27,992 nucleotides of DNA, from contig CAJUHN010000014.1 in the NCBI GenBank assembly GCA_910585935.1, positions 1 through 27,992 on the forward strand, read 5' to 3'. Source of the DNA: an uncultured Lachnospiraceae bacterium. Lineage in GTDB: Bacteria; Bacillota; Clostridia; Lachnospirales; Lachnospiraceae. How positions within the stretch are numbered: the first letter of the stretch is position 1; the number at the start of each line of letters is the position of its first letter. Positions 1-6,627 of the stretch are shown here, piece by piece. A program made the translations under genes and the position numbers. Under the pieces are notes generated by a model, which worked only from the letters and a program-made list of their open reading frames with translations, did no database searches and had not been told where the DNA came from.

Positions 1-121
1 TCCAACGAAGCCGCGCTTTCGCTCCGTTCCAGACGTAGTGGACACTAAATTCGCAGCCCCTTGCAGGGCTGCTCATTAACGGGCAAGCGTCTTCCAAGGG
101 GCTTCTTTTGGAATTATTCCT
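1..121 (-). repeat. MITE-like palindromic element, copy 1 (cut by window edge)
   Basis: Positions 1-112 are the reverse complement of 556-667 with two mismatches, so this is the same element as at 537-686 in opposite orientation. Similarity runs on to about 121, through a slightly diverged end (TTATTCCTT against TAGTTCCT). The other end lies beyond the window start. It is much richer in GC than its surroundings and contains nested complementary blocks (GCAGCCCC with its near-reverse complement), so it would fold as RNA or single-stranded DNA. No ORF is present. I see a non-autonomous, MITE-like or structured intergenic repeat; the family name is unknown to me. Confidence 0.8.
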
Positions 122-345
122 TGCCTTTGCTAGTTTGTTGACTGTTCTAGGGACGTTAATGATTGTCAATTATCTATTCTCAAGAGGGGAAATAAGTTCT
201 AAAAAGTATAAACTATGTTAGTTTAGACTTAAAAAAATTATAGTTAGGTGATTTGTTATAGTGTCAAGAATTTTCAGCCTAATATTTTTAACTTACTATG
301 AAGGTTGTTCTATAGATGGATATTGAGAGAATAGATTTTTATAAG

Positions 346-483
346 TAAGTTAACCTGCTGCGCTAGTTGAATTAGATAATACTTATAAAATAGGATTTTT
401 TATTTACATAGAGATAGAAAGTCAAAAAGAAATACTTTTATAAATTCCAACTTTCAATTTAACTAGCGCAACGAGTTAAGTTA
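346..483. repeat. Degenerate inverted repeat (about 30-bp arms)
   Basis: The arms at 346-375 and 455-483 are imperfect reverse complements. They share the core TGCGCTAGTT / AACTAGCGCA and flanking TAA-TTAAC sequence, with roughly six mismatches. The arms enclose about 80 AT-rich bases containing two similar AATACTT-ATAAA segments. The size (~138 bp) and terminal inverted repeats suggest an old, decayed MITE-like insertion of a type different from the 150-bp element on either side. It could also simply be a large hairpin. Confidence 0.5.
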
Positions 484-505
484 GATTATGAATACATATT
501 GAAGT

Positions 506-532
506 GAAATTGTTTAGTAGCAAAGCCGATAA
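506..532 (+). promoter_or_regulatory. Candidate SigD (sigma-28) promoter, pointing toward codY
   Basis: GAAA at 506-509, then 15 bases, then GCCGATAA at 525-532. The known Bacillus/clostridial SigD consensus is TAAA-N15-GCCGATAT or close variants, so the spacing is ideal and the -10 is nearly exact. It reads through the MITE at 537-686 toward codY. No SigD gene is in the window, but this is a flagellated organism where SigD is expected. A chance match cannot be excluded. Confidence 0.3.
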
Positions 533-536
533 AGTA

Positions 537-686
537 GCTTCAGATTAGGAACTATTCCAAAAGAAGCCCCTTGGAAGACGCTTGCCCGTTAATGAGCAGC
601 CCTGCAAGGGGCTGCGAATTTAGTGTCCACTACGTCTGGAACAGAGCGAGAGCGCGGCTTCGTTGGAATAGTTCCTAGTCTGAAGC
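537..686 (+). repeat. MITE-like palindromic element, copy 2 (complete)
   Basis: A 150-bp unit bounded by 24-bp terminal inverted repeats: 537-560 pairs with 663-686 with one mismatch. The pairing continues inward through GAAGCC (564-569) with GGCTTC (656-661). Inside are further complementary blocks, such as AGCCCCTTG with CAAGGGGCT. No ORF is present. The inverted terminal repeats, small size, lack of coding capacity and a second copy at 1-121 fit a miniature inverted-repeat element. A target-site duplication was not identified with certainty. It ends about 90 bp upstream of the codY promoter candidate. Confidence 0.75.
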
Positions 687-773
687 GGAACAAAATTAGA
701 ATTGAAATTTTGTTTCTCAGTAAATAGACATGTCTGAATAGTAACAAAAATATAGAAGAAATTGAGAAAACTA

Positions 774-802
774 TTGTTTCCTATTTTGAAATATGATAAT
801 AT
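774..802 (+). promoter_or_regulatory. Candidate codY promoter
   Basis: TTGTTT at 774-779, a 17-base spacer, and TAATAT at 797-802 give a reasonable SigA-type promoter, with a leader of about 40 bases to the codY start. A second TATAAT at 828-833 is too close to the ribosome site to be the likely -10. No clear CodY box was found here. Confidence 0.4.
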
Positions 803-849
803 CTATTTATTAAAGGTTGTTATACGATATAATCGTAAGGAGGAAAGAA

Positions 850-1623
850 ATGAGTGTACAATTACTTGACAAAACCAGAAAAATAAATAAACTGCTTCAT
901 AATAATAATTCACATAAGGTTGTATTTAATGACATCTGTAAAGTGTTAAGTGAGATTTTAGAATCAAATATTCTTGTTATCAGCAAAAAGGGAAAAGTAT
1001 TAGGGAGCAGTGTCTGGCCGGGTGTAGAGGAAATAACAGAATTAATTGATGGTTCGATTGGCGGGCATATTGATGTGATGTTGAATGAAAGATTATTGAG
1101 CGTTTTATCTACAAAGGAAAATGTGAATCTGGCTACTTTAGGATTTGCAGAGGAGAATGTGCGTAAATATCAGGCTATTATAACACCTATTGATATTTCA
1201 GGGGAAAGATTAGGAACATTATTTATTTATAAATGCGATAGTCAATATCAAATCGACGATATTATTTTGAGTGAGTATGGAACAACCGTAGTAGGACTGG
1301 AAATGATGCGTTCTGTAAATGAAGAAAATGCAGAAGAAACGAGAAAGGTTCAAATTGTGAAGTCTGCAATCAGCACTTTATCTTTTTCAGAGTTAGAGGC
1401 GATCTCTCATATTTTTGAAGAACTAGAGGGAAATGAGGGAATTTTAGTTGCGAGCAAAATTGCGGATAGAGTGGGGATCACAAGATCTGTGATTGTAAAT
1501 GCTCTGCGCAAATTTGAAAGTGCTGGGGTAATCGAGTCTAGATCTTCAGGAATGAAAGGCACTTATATTAAAGTCTTGAATGATGTAGTATTTGATGAAT
1601 TAAAGAAAATAAAACAGCAATGA
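850..1623 (+). CDS. codY: GTP-sensing global transcriptional repressor CodY
   Basis: CodY is a cytoplasmic DNA-binding regulator that responds to branched-chain amino acids and GTP. It controls nutrient, motility and virulence genes in low-GC Gram-positives. The 257-residue product matches the usual ~259. It opens with the typical QLLDKTRKIN segment, followed by a GAF-type ligand domain to about residue 155. The hallmark winged helix-turn-helix lies at about 201-242 (ASKIADRVGITRSVIVNALR and then ESAGVIESRSSGMKG). I chose ATG 850 because AAGGAGG (837-843) lies 6 bases upstream. An in-frame ATG at 817 would add 11 residues that do not look like CodY and has no ribosome site. The position just upstream of flgB is conserved in Bacillus and Clostridia and fits control of motility by nutrient state. 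Confidence 0.97.
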   Translation: MSVQLLDKTRKINKLLHNNNSHKVVFNDICKVLSEILESNILVISKKGKVLGSSVWPGVEEITELIDGSIGGHIDVMLNERLLSVLSTKENVNLATLGFAEENVRKYQAIITPIDISGERLGTLFIYKCDSQYQIDDIILSEYGTTVVGLEMMRSVNEENAEETRKVQIVKSAISTLSFSELEAISHIFEELEGNEGILVASKIADRVGITRSVIVNALRKFESAGVIESRSSGMKGTYIKVLNDVVFDELKKIKQQ

Positions 1624-1639
1624 AGAAAGATGGACGACA

Positions 1640-1682
1640 AAAGGGTTTATGGAATGCCATGAATCCTTTATCCTTTTCGTTA
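1640..1682 (+). terminator. Rho-independent terminator after codY
   Basis: A 13-bp stem pairs AAAGGGTTTATGG (1640-1652) with CCATGAATCCTTT (1657-1669), with two G-U wobbles and a 4-base loop. It is followed by a T-rich ATCCTTTTCGTT tract. It sits 16 bases after the codY stop and would separate codY from the flagellar operon. The tail is not a pure T run, so termination may be partial. Confidence 0.6.
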
Positions 1683-1815
1683 GTTTGTATGATTTTTATA
1701 TGCTGTGCTATCATATTCTGTGATATTAGTACTAAAAAGCATGAAATACAGTGAAAATATAGGTCTATAGTTCTAAAATTGCTCTAATTGTTTTTAAAAA
1801 TTATGAAAAAATTGC

Positions 1816-1843
1816 TTGTATTTTTTTGATTATTCTTTATAAT
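1816..1843 (+). promoter_or_regulatory. Main fla/che operon promoter (SigA-type)
   Basis: TTGTAT at 1816-1821, a 16-base spacer and a perfect TATAAT at 1838-1843 lie in an AT-rich tract. Transcription would begin near 1850, giving a leader of about 60 bases before flgB. It is the only strong SigA promoter seen between codY and flgB and would drive the long operon downstream. Confidence 0.65.
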
Positions 1844-1875
1844 AGAAAGTAATAATGTATAAATATGGTGACAAA

Positions 1876-1914
1876 ATGGATTTAAAATATAGAAATAAGG
1901 AGGAAAAACGATGA
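1876..1914 (+). CDS. Possible 12-codon leader ORF overlapping the flgB start
   Basis: ATG at 1876 opens a 12-residue frame (MDLKYRNKEEKR) with GGTGA (1867-1871) 4 bases upstream. Its stop codon TGA (1912-1914) overlaps the flgB ATG as ATGA. Translation would pass through the flgB ribosome site. This geometry is typical of translational coupling, but such a short frame could easily arise by chance, and no homology can be judged. Confidence 0.2.
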   Translation: MDLKYRNKEEKR

Positions 1915-2294
1915 TTAATGCAGGAATTTATAATTATGTGAATATTTTAAATAAAGCATTAGACGCGAGTTGGGCAAGGCAAACAGTGTTATCAAATAAT
2001 ATCTCTAATCAGACTACACCGGGATTTAAAAGAAAAGATGTGAGTTTTGAAGGATATTTAGAATCCGCTTTACAAGGAATTGGTTCTATCGATCAGAAGA
2101 TAAATAAGTTGGATTTGAACAAAATTAATTATACTACATATACTGATTTAAGCAATTATTCCTACCGTTTGGACGGAAATAATGTGGATAGTGCAGTAGA
2201 ACAAGCGAATTTAGCTTCTAATCAAATCCGCTATCAGTTATTGACAGCCGCAATGAATAGTGAGTTTAATAGAATAAAAATGGCGATGTCCTAA
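1911..2294 (+). CDS. flgB: Flagellar basal-body rod protein FlgB
   Basis: FlgB is a proximal rod subunit, exported through the flagellar type III system and assembled in the cell envelope just above the MS ring. The 127-residue product is of normal length and has the rod-family N-terminal motif (LSNNISNQTTPGFKRKDVSF, about residues 27-46). Its C-terminal helix is of the kind that packs against other axial proteins. It has a strong AAGGAGG (1897-1903), 7 bases from the ATG. It is the first gene of the operon, 287 bases after codY and followed after 14 bases by flgC. Confidence 0.96.
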   Translation: MINAGIYNYVNILNKALDASWARQTVLSNNISNQTTPGFKRKDVSFEGYLESALQGIGSIDQKINKLDLNKINYTTYTDLSNYSYRLDGNNVDSAVEQANLASNQIRYQLLTAAMNSEFNRIKMAMS

Positions 2295-2308
2295 GGAGGG
2301 AAATAAAA

Positions 2309-2758
2309 ATGGCGATGTTTACTTCATTAAATATCAGTGCCACTGGTATGACAGCACAGCAGCTACGTATGGATATTTTATCTCAGAATATGGCAAATGT
2401 GGGTTCTACAAGAACAAATGATGGTACACCTTATCGCAGAAAAAATGTGGTTTTTGAAGAGAAAGATGCGAATCCTTTCAGTAAGATTTTAAATGCAAAA
2501 ACAGGAAACTTAAATTCTTATATAGGAAATGGAGTGAAGGTAACAAAAATTATAGAGGATACTAAAACTCCAATGACGACTGTATATGACCCTTCTCATC
2601 CAGATGCGGATGAAAATGGATATGTTACTTATCCAAATGTGAATCCTATTACAGAAATGACAGACTTAATTGATGCCAGCAGAGCATATGAGGCGAATGT
2701 AACAGCATTTAATGCGGCAAAAGCTATGGCTTTAAAGGCATTAGAAATTGGAAAATAG
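2309..2758 (+). CDS. flgC: Flagellar basal-body rod protein FlgC
   Basis: FlgC is a proximal rod subunit partnering with FlgB, FlgF and FliE. The 149-residue length is typical. The N-terminus shows the axial-protein pattern (MDILSQNMANVGSTRT), followed by TPYRRKNVVFEE. The C-terminus shows the conserved PITEMTDLIDASRAYEANVT segment. AAGGAGGG (2293-2300), which overlaps the flgB stop, lies 8 bases upstream of ATG 2309, favouring this over the second in-frame ATG at 2315. Confidence 0.97.
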   Translation: MAMFTSLNISATGMTAQQLRMDILSQNMANVGSTRTNDGTPYRRKNVVFEEKDANPFSKILNAKTGNLNSYIGNGVKVTKIIEDTKTPMTTVYDPSHPDADENGYVTYPNVNPITEMTDLIDASRAYEANVTAFNAAKAMALKALEIGK

Positions 2759-2788
2759 AGATAGAAGATAGAGTAGGGAGGAAGAAAT

Positions 2789-3100
2789 ATGTCAGCTTAT
2801 GTACAGTCTATTAATAGTATAGCAGCACAAAGATTAGCGGAAAGTTTGAATAAAACCGCGGAAAAAAATGATAATTCCTTTTCCGCGGTTTTTCAGTCAG
2901 CCTTGAATTTGTTAGAAGAAACAAACAACTTGCAACATAATGCTGAGGCTCAGGAATTAAATTTAACATTAAATTATTTAGAGAATCCTCATGACGTTAC
3001 GGATGCGCTTACAAAGGCAGAGATGGCAATTCAATATACCGTGCAAATTAAGAACAAGGCTCTGGAAGCCTATAAAGAAATTATGAATATCCAGATTTAG
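2789..3100 (+). CDS. fliE: Flagellar hook-basal body protein FliE
   Basis: FliE is the small adaptor joining the MS ring (FliF) to the rod; it is among the first substrates of flagellar export. The product is 103 residues, normal for the family, with the conserved FSAVFQSALNLLEETNNLQ central region and a C-terminal MAIQYTVQIKNKALEAYKEI helix. It has a GGGAGG-type ribosome site 8-9 bases upstream. It lies between flgC and fliF as in most Firmicutes. The coding sequence contains a perfect terminator-like palindrome, listed separately. Confidence 0.96.
   Translation: MSAYVQSINSIAAQRLAESLNKTAEKNDNSFSAVFQSALNLLEETNNLQHNAEAQELNLTLNYLENPHDVTDALTKAEMAIQYTVQIKNKALEAYKEIMNIQI
2852..2893. terminator. 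Terminator-like perfect palindrome inside fliE
   Basis: AAAACCGCGGAAAA (2852-2865) and TTTTCCGCGGTTTT (2879-2892) are exact reverse complements around a 13-base loop, and a T5 run (2889-2893) follows the GC core. It has the shape of a bidirectional intrinsic terminator but lies in fliE codons about 22-35. It might cause partial termination or stabilise an RNA end. Its function is inferred only from shape. Confidence 0.4.
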
Positions 3101-3140
3101 AATACATAATTTAAAAGCCTTAAAAAAGGGAGAAAGTGTA

Positions 3141-4772
3141 ATGCCTGATAAGTTAAATGAAATTAAGGATAAGACTCTTGGATATTGGAATAAGTTCGAC
3201 AAAAAGCAGAAAAAAATTATCATCAGCGTGTTTGCGGTAGTAGTGATTGCTTTGGGTGTTTTGGGTTGGGCGGTTTCTAGACCTAGCTATGAAACTCTGA
3301 TAAAGTGTACGTCAGCGAGTGATGCGGCGGAAGTAAAGAAGTTATTAGACAGTGAACAAAAAGATTATGAGCTGTCAGAAGATGGATTAACTTTCACTGT
3401 AAATAAAAAAGATTATGCGACTATCACGTTATTATTAGCAGAAAATAATGTGCCAAAAACCGGATATGGCTATGAAGATATATTAGCTGGCAACAGCGGG
3501 CTTTTACCACCAAGTGAGTCCCAAATGAAATTACAAGAAAAAATAGCAAAACAGAATAAAATTGAAGAAGTATTAAAAGCGAATAAGTATGTAAAAAGTG
3601 CAATTGTAGAATTAAATATGCCAAATAATACATATTCCATTTTAAATAAAGATGAGGAAGCAAGCGTTGGCGTGACAGTAGAAACAACAGAGGATATTCC
3701 TCCTGAAGCAGGAGAAACCTTAGCAAAACAAGTTGCTTATATGGTAGGAAATAAAACTACTGATAATATCATTATTGTGGACACTTTTACCAATGTGTTG
3801 TTCGCTGGAAGTAAAGATAATAATTCCAGTATTTCTACTAATGTAAATAGTCAATTAACAGTAAAACAACAATTAGAAGGTAGTATGAGCACAAAGATAC
3901 GGTCACTGATTTTGACGATGGATCGCTGGGATGATGTGGCAGTTGCGGTGAATTTAGATGCGAGTTTTGATGAGAGCAATAAAACAGTGATCACATATAA
4001 TATACCAGATGACAGAGAAGAAGGATATCGAGGAGAATATTATCTCAGCACTTCTGAAAATACCTCAGGAAGCGGTGGAACTCCGGGAGTAGCGAGCAAT
4101 AATACAGATGAAGATACAGATTATCAGATGGAAGATGGTCCTAATAACAGTAAGACTTCAACAGAACAGATTAATTATCTGGTAAACCAGACGATAGAGG
4201 AAACAAAAGGGGCTACAGGAGTGGTACATTTGGAAAATTCCAGTATCACAGTAGCTCTGACAAAATATAGATATTATAATGAAGATGATTTAAGAGCACA
4301 GGGACAACTAGAAGAGATGACTTTTAACGAATTCCGGGCACAGAATTCTGAGCCAGCGGAAATTGAGTTAGATGAAGATGATTCTATGTATAATGCGATT
4401 GCGATGGCGACAGGAATATCTGCTAATAGAATTTCTATTATGATAACAGAAATTCCATTTTTCCAAGGAAGTATAGAAGAAAGCTTCCAGATCGCAAACT
4501 ATTTGCCGCTGATTGTAATGTTAATTATTTTAGCACTTCTTGCCTTTGTAGTATTTAGAAGCACTAGAACAGTGGAAGTAGTGAAGACAGAGCCAGAAGT
4601 TTCTATAGATACTCTGTTAGCTGCAACTAATAACAATACAACAGAAGCACTAGAAGACATTGATCTGCAGGATAAATCAGAAGCTCGTAAAGCGATTGAA
4701 AAGTTTGTAGACGAAAATCCAGAAGCGGTTGCATTATTACTGCGAAGCTGGTTGGATGATGATTGGGAGTGA
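3141..4772 (+). CDS. fliF: Flagellar MS-ring protein FliF
   Basis: FliF forms the MS ring in the cytoplasmic membrane, the platform for the rotor and export gate. The 543-residue product is full length. A first membrane helix lies at about 26-47, followed by the ring-building YscJ/FliF domain (SYETLIKCTSASDAAEVKKL and onward). A low-complexity Asn/Ser/Asp linker lies around 310-340, and a second membrane helix at about 452-472. The cytoplasmic tail ends ENPEAVALLLRSWLDDDWE, the FliG-binding motif. It starts 40 bases after fliE with GGGAG upstream, and fliG follows after 6 bases. Confidence 0.97.
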   Translation: MPDKLNEIKDKTLGYWNKFDKKQKKIIISVFAVVVIALGVLGWAVSRPSYETLIKCTSASDAAEVKKLLDSEQKDYELSEDGLTFTVNKKDYATITLLLAENNVPKTGYGYEDILAGNSGLLPPSESQMKLQEKIAKQNKIEEVLKANKYVKSAIVELNMPNNTYSILNKDEEASVGVTVETTEDIPPEAGETLAKQVAYMVGNKTTDNIIIVDTFTNVLFAGSKDNNSSISTNVNSQLTVKQQLEGSMSTKIRSLILTMDRWDDVAVAVNLDASFDESNKTVITYNIPDDREEGYRGEYYLSTSENTSGSGGTPGVASNNTDEDTDYQMEDGPNNSKTSTEQINYLVNQTIEETKGATGVVHLENSSITVALTKYRYYNEDDLRAQGQLEEMTFNEFRAQNSEPAEIELDEDDSMYNAIAMATGISANRISIMITEIPFFQGSIEESFQIANYLPLIVMLIILALLAFVVFRSTRTVEVVKTEPEVSIDTLLAATNNNTTEALEDIDLQDKSEARKAIEKFVDENPEAVALLLRSWLDDDWE

Positions 4773-4778
4773 TAGGTT

Positions 4779-5795
4779 ATGGCTATAGCAAAACAAACAG
4801 AGATGAATGGAGTGCAGAAAGCAGCGGTTCTTTTGATCTCTTTAGGACCAGAGAAATCTGCGAGTATATTTAAACACTTAAAAGATGATGAAATTGAACA
4901 GCTCACATTGGAAATCGCGAATACAAGAAGTGTATCTCCCCAGACAAAAGAACAAATTTTAAGTGAATTTTATGAGGTTTGTATCGCACAGCAATATATT
5001 GCAGAGGGTGGTATCAATTATGCGAAAGAGTTGTTAGAGAAAGCTTTAGGACCAGATAAAGCGGTATCTGTTATTAATAAATTGACTTCTTCTTTACAGG
5101 TTAGACCATTTGAATTCGTTCGTAAGACAGAACCTGCTCAATTATTGAACTTCATCCAAGATGAACATCCACAGACGATAGCATTAATTTTGTCCTATTT
5201 GCCGGCTGGGCAGGCGGCACAGATTGTATCTGCTCTTCCGCCGGAGAAACAGGCAGATGTGGCAAAGCGTATCGCACAAATGGATCGGACATCACCAGAT
5301 GTGATAAAAGAAGTAGAACGAGTATTGGAAAGGAAGTTATCCTCTTTGGTAAATCAAGATTATACAATTATCGGCGGTGTAGATGCTATCGTAGATATTT
5401 TAAATACCGTAGATCGTGGAACAGAAAAACATATTATGGAGAATTTAGAACTCGAAGAACCAGAATTGGCAGACGAAATCAGACGCAAAATGTTTGTATT
5501 TGAAGATATTTTATTGCTGGACGACAGAACCGTACAGAGAGTGTTGCGTGAAGTGGATAATAATGATTTGAGTATGGCATTAAAGAATGCGAATGAAGAA
5601 GTAAAGAGTCTTATTTTTAATAATCTATCCAAGCGTCTTGCTACTATGATACAGGAAGATATGGAATATATGGGACCTGTGCGTATGAAAGATGTAGAAG
5701 AAGCGCAACAAAAGATTGTAAATGTCATCCGTAGGCTAGAAGATGCAGGTGATATCGTAATTTCCCGTGGCGGAGGTGACGAATTAGTTGTCTAA
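4779..5795 (+). CDS. fliG: Flagellar motor switch protein FliG
   Basis: FliG is the rotor protein that contacts the stator (MotA) and couples CheY signalling to rotation direction. The 338-residue product is full length. The N-terminal FliF-binding domain begins GVQKAAVLLISLGPEKSA, the middle domain carries the EHPQ motif (about 129-132), and the C-terminal torque domain contains the charged helix near LREVDNNDLSMALKNANEEV. The last codons encode a GGAGGTGA that serves as the ribosome site for fliH, whose start overlaps the fliG stop by 8 bases. Confidence 0.97.
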   Translation: MAIAKQTEMNGVQKAAVLLISLGPEKSASIFKHLKDDEIEQLTLEIANTRSVSPQTKEQILSEFYEVCIAQQYIAEGGINYAKELLEKALGPDKAVSVINKLTSSLQVRPFEFVRKTEPAQLLNFIQDEHPQTIALILSYLPAGQAAQIVSALPPEKQADVAKRIAQMDRTSPDVIKEVERVLERKLSSLVNQDYTIIGGVDAIVDILNTVDRGTEKHIMENLELEEPELADEIRRKMFVFEDILLLDDRTVQRVLREVDNNDLSMALKNANEEVKSLIFNNLSKRLATMIQEDMEYMGPVRMKDVEEAQQKIVNVIRRLEDAGDIVISRGGGDELVV

Positions 5796-6609
5796 TTTAT
5801 TAAAGGCGAATTATACCAAAGATGCAGGCTCTATGATGATCGATAGTAATCATCTGGTAGCAGAAAAATTAGAAGCTATCAAAAAGACTTTGCTAAAAGA
5901 AGGTTCAAAAGATTTAGAACAGATACATGATGGTTTTACTTCTGGAATACGAGCAGAGGTGATAGAAGAACTGCCAAATCCGGAAGAAGAATTAAATCAG
6001 TTGAAAGAGGAAGCGCAAAAAGAAAAGCAAGAGGCAGAAACACTTTTGCAGCAAGCCAGAGAAGAAGCAGAGCAGATAAAGGTGAGTGCATCACAAGAGG
6101 CAGAACGGATAAAGGCAAATGCAGTAGAAGAAGGAAAAAATCAAGGCTATCAAGAAGGTATGCAGAGAGCATTAGCAGAACTTGCAGAGCAAAAACAACA
6201 ACTAGAAGAAGAAAGACAATATCAGCTCCAAGAATATGAAAGGCAAGTAAAGCAGATAGAACCAGAATTAGTAGAGGTTATATTAGAAGTATTTCATAAA
6301 GTTCTTCCGGTAATTGGAGAAGAGAAAAAAGATATTGTACTACAGTTGGTAGATAATGCATTAGAACATATAGAGAGTAGCAAAGAATTTTTAGTTCGTG
6401 TATCAAAAGAGGATTATGATTTTGTCAATGAACAGAAACAAATATTAAAAGAAAAAGTCCCAAATAGCAGCAATATTGAAATTATAAAAGATGCCACTTT
6501 AAAGAAAAACGAGTGTTTTATAGAAACAGATGGAGGAGTTTTTGATTGCAGTTTGGATATGCAATTAGAAAATTTGATTTCTGATTTAAAAGCATTATCG
6601 GTAGAATAG
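5788..6609 (+). CDS. fliH: Flagellar assembly protein FliH (TTG start)
   Basis: FliH regulates and anchors the export ATPase FliI at the base of the export gate. The 273-residue product has the expected layout: a variable N-terminus, a long Glu/Gln/Lys-rich coiled coil (about 60-155) with the family's EEGKNQGYQEGMQRALAEL segment, and a C-terminal V-ATPase E-subunit-like domain. The start is TTG at 5788. It is supported by GGAGGTGA (5772-5779), 8 bases upstream inside fliG, and by the overlap with the fliG stop, which suggests translational coupling. No better ATG is seen. Confidence 0.92.
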   Translation: MSNLLKANYTKDAGSMMIDSNHLVAEKLEAIKKTLLKEGSKDLEQIHDGFTSGIRAEVIEELPNPEEELNQLKEEAQKEKQEAETLLQQAREEAEQIKVSASQEAERIKANAVEEGKNQGYQEGMQRALAELAEQKQQLEEERQYQLQEYERQVKQIEPELVEVILEVFHKVLPVIGEEKKDIVLQLVDNALEHIESSKEFLVRVSKEDYDFVNEQKQILKEKVPNSSNIEIIKDATLKKNECFIETDGGVFDCSLDMQLENLISDLKALSVE

Positions 6610-6627
6610 AAGTAAGGCGGGATACTG

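Larger units (their letters stand above)
122..536. other. AT-rich non-coding spacer between two inverted repeat copies
   Basis: This stretch of about 415 bases has no convincing ORF or ribosome site on either strand. It holds a degenerate inverted repeat (346-483), a small dyad AAACTA-tgt-TAGTTT near 209-223, and a SigD-like promoter match at 506-532. Base composition is strongly AT-rich, unlike the flanking repeat copies. It may be remnant intergenic DNA between codY and an upstream gene, enlarged by repeat insertions. Confidence 0.6.

Noticed and set aside
1745..1759. Possible CodY-binding box upstream of the fla promoter
   Set aside because: It matches the 15-base CodY consensus at only about 10 positions; five mismatches are too many in AT-rich DNA to call a site.
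2978..3223. Antisense open frame across fliE and fliF
   Set aside because: It lies over two conserved genes, has no ribosome site and its residues look like a mirror of the sense codons; a shadow frame.
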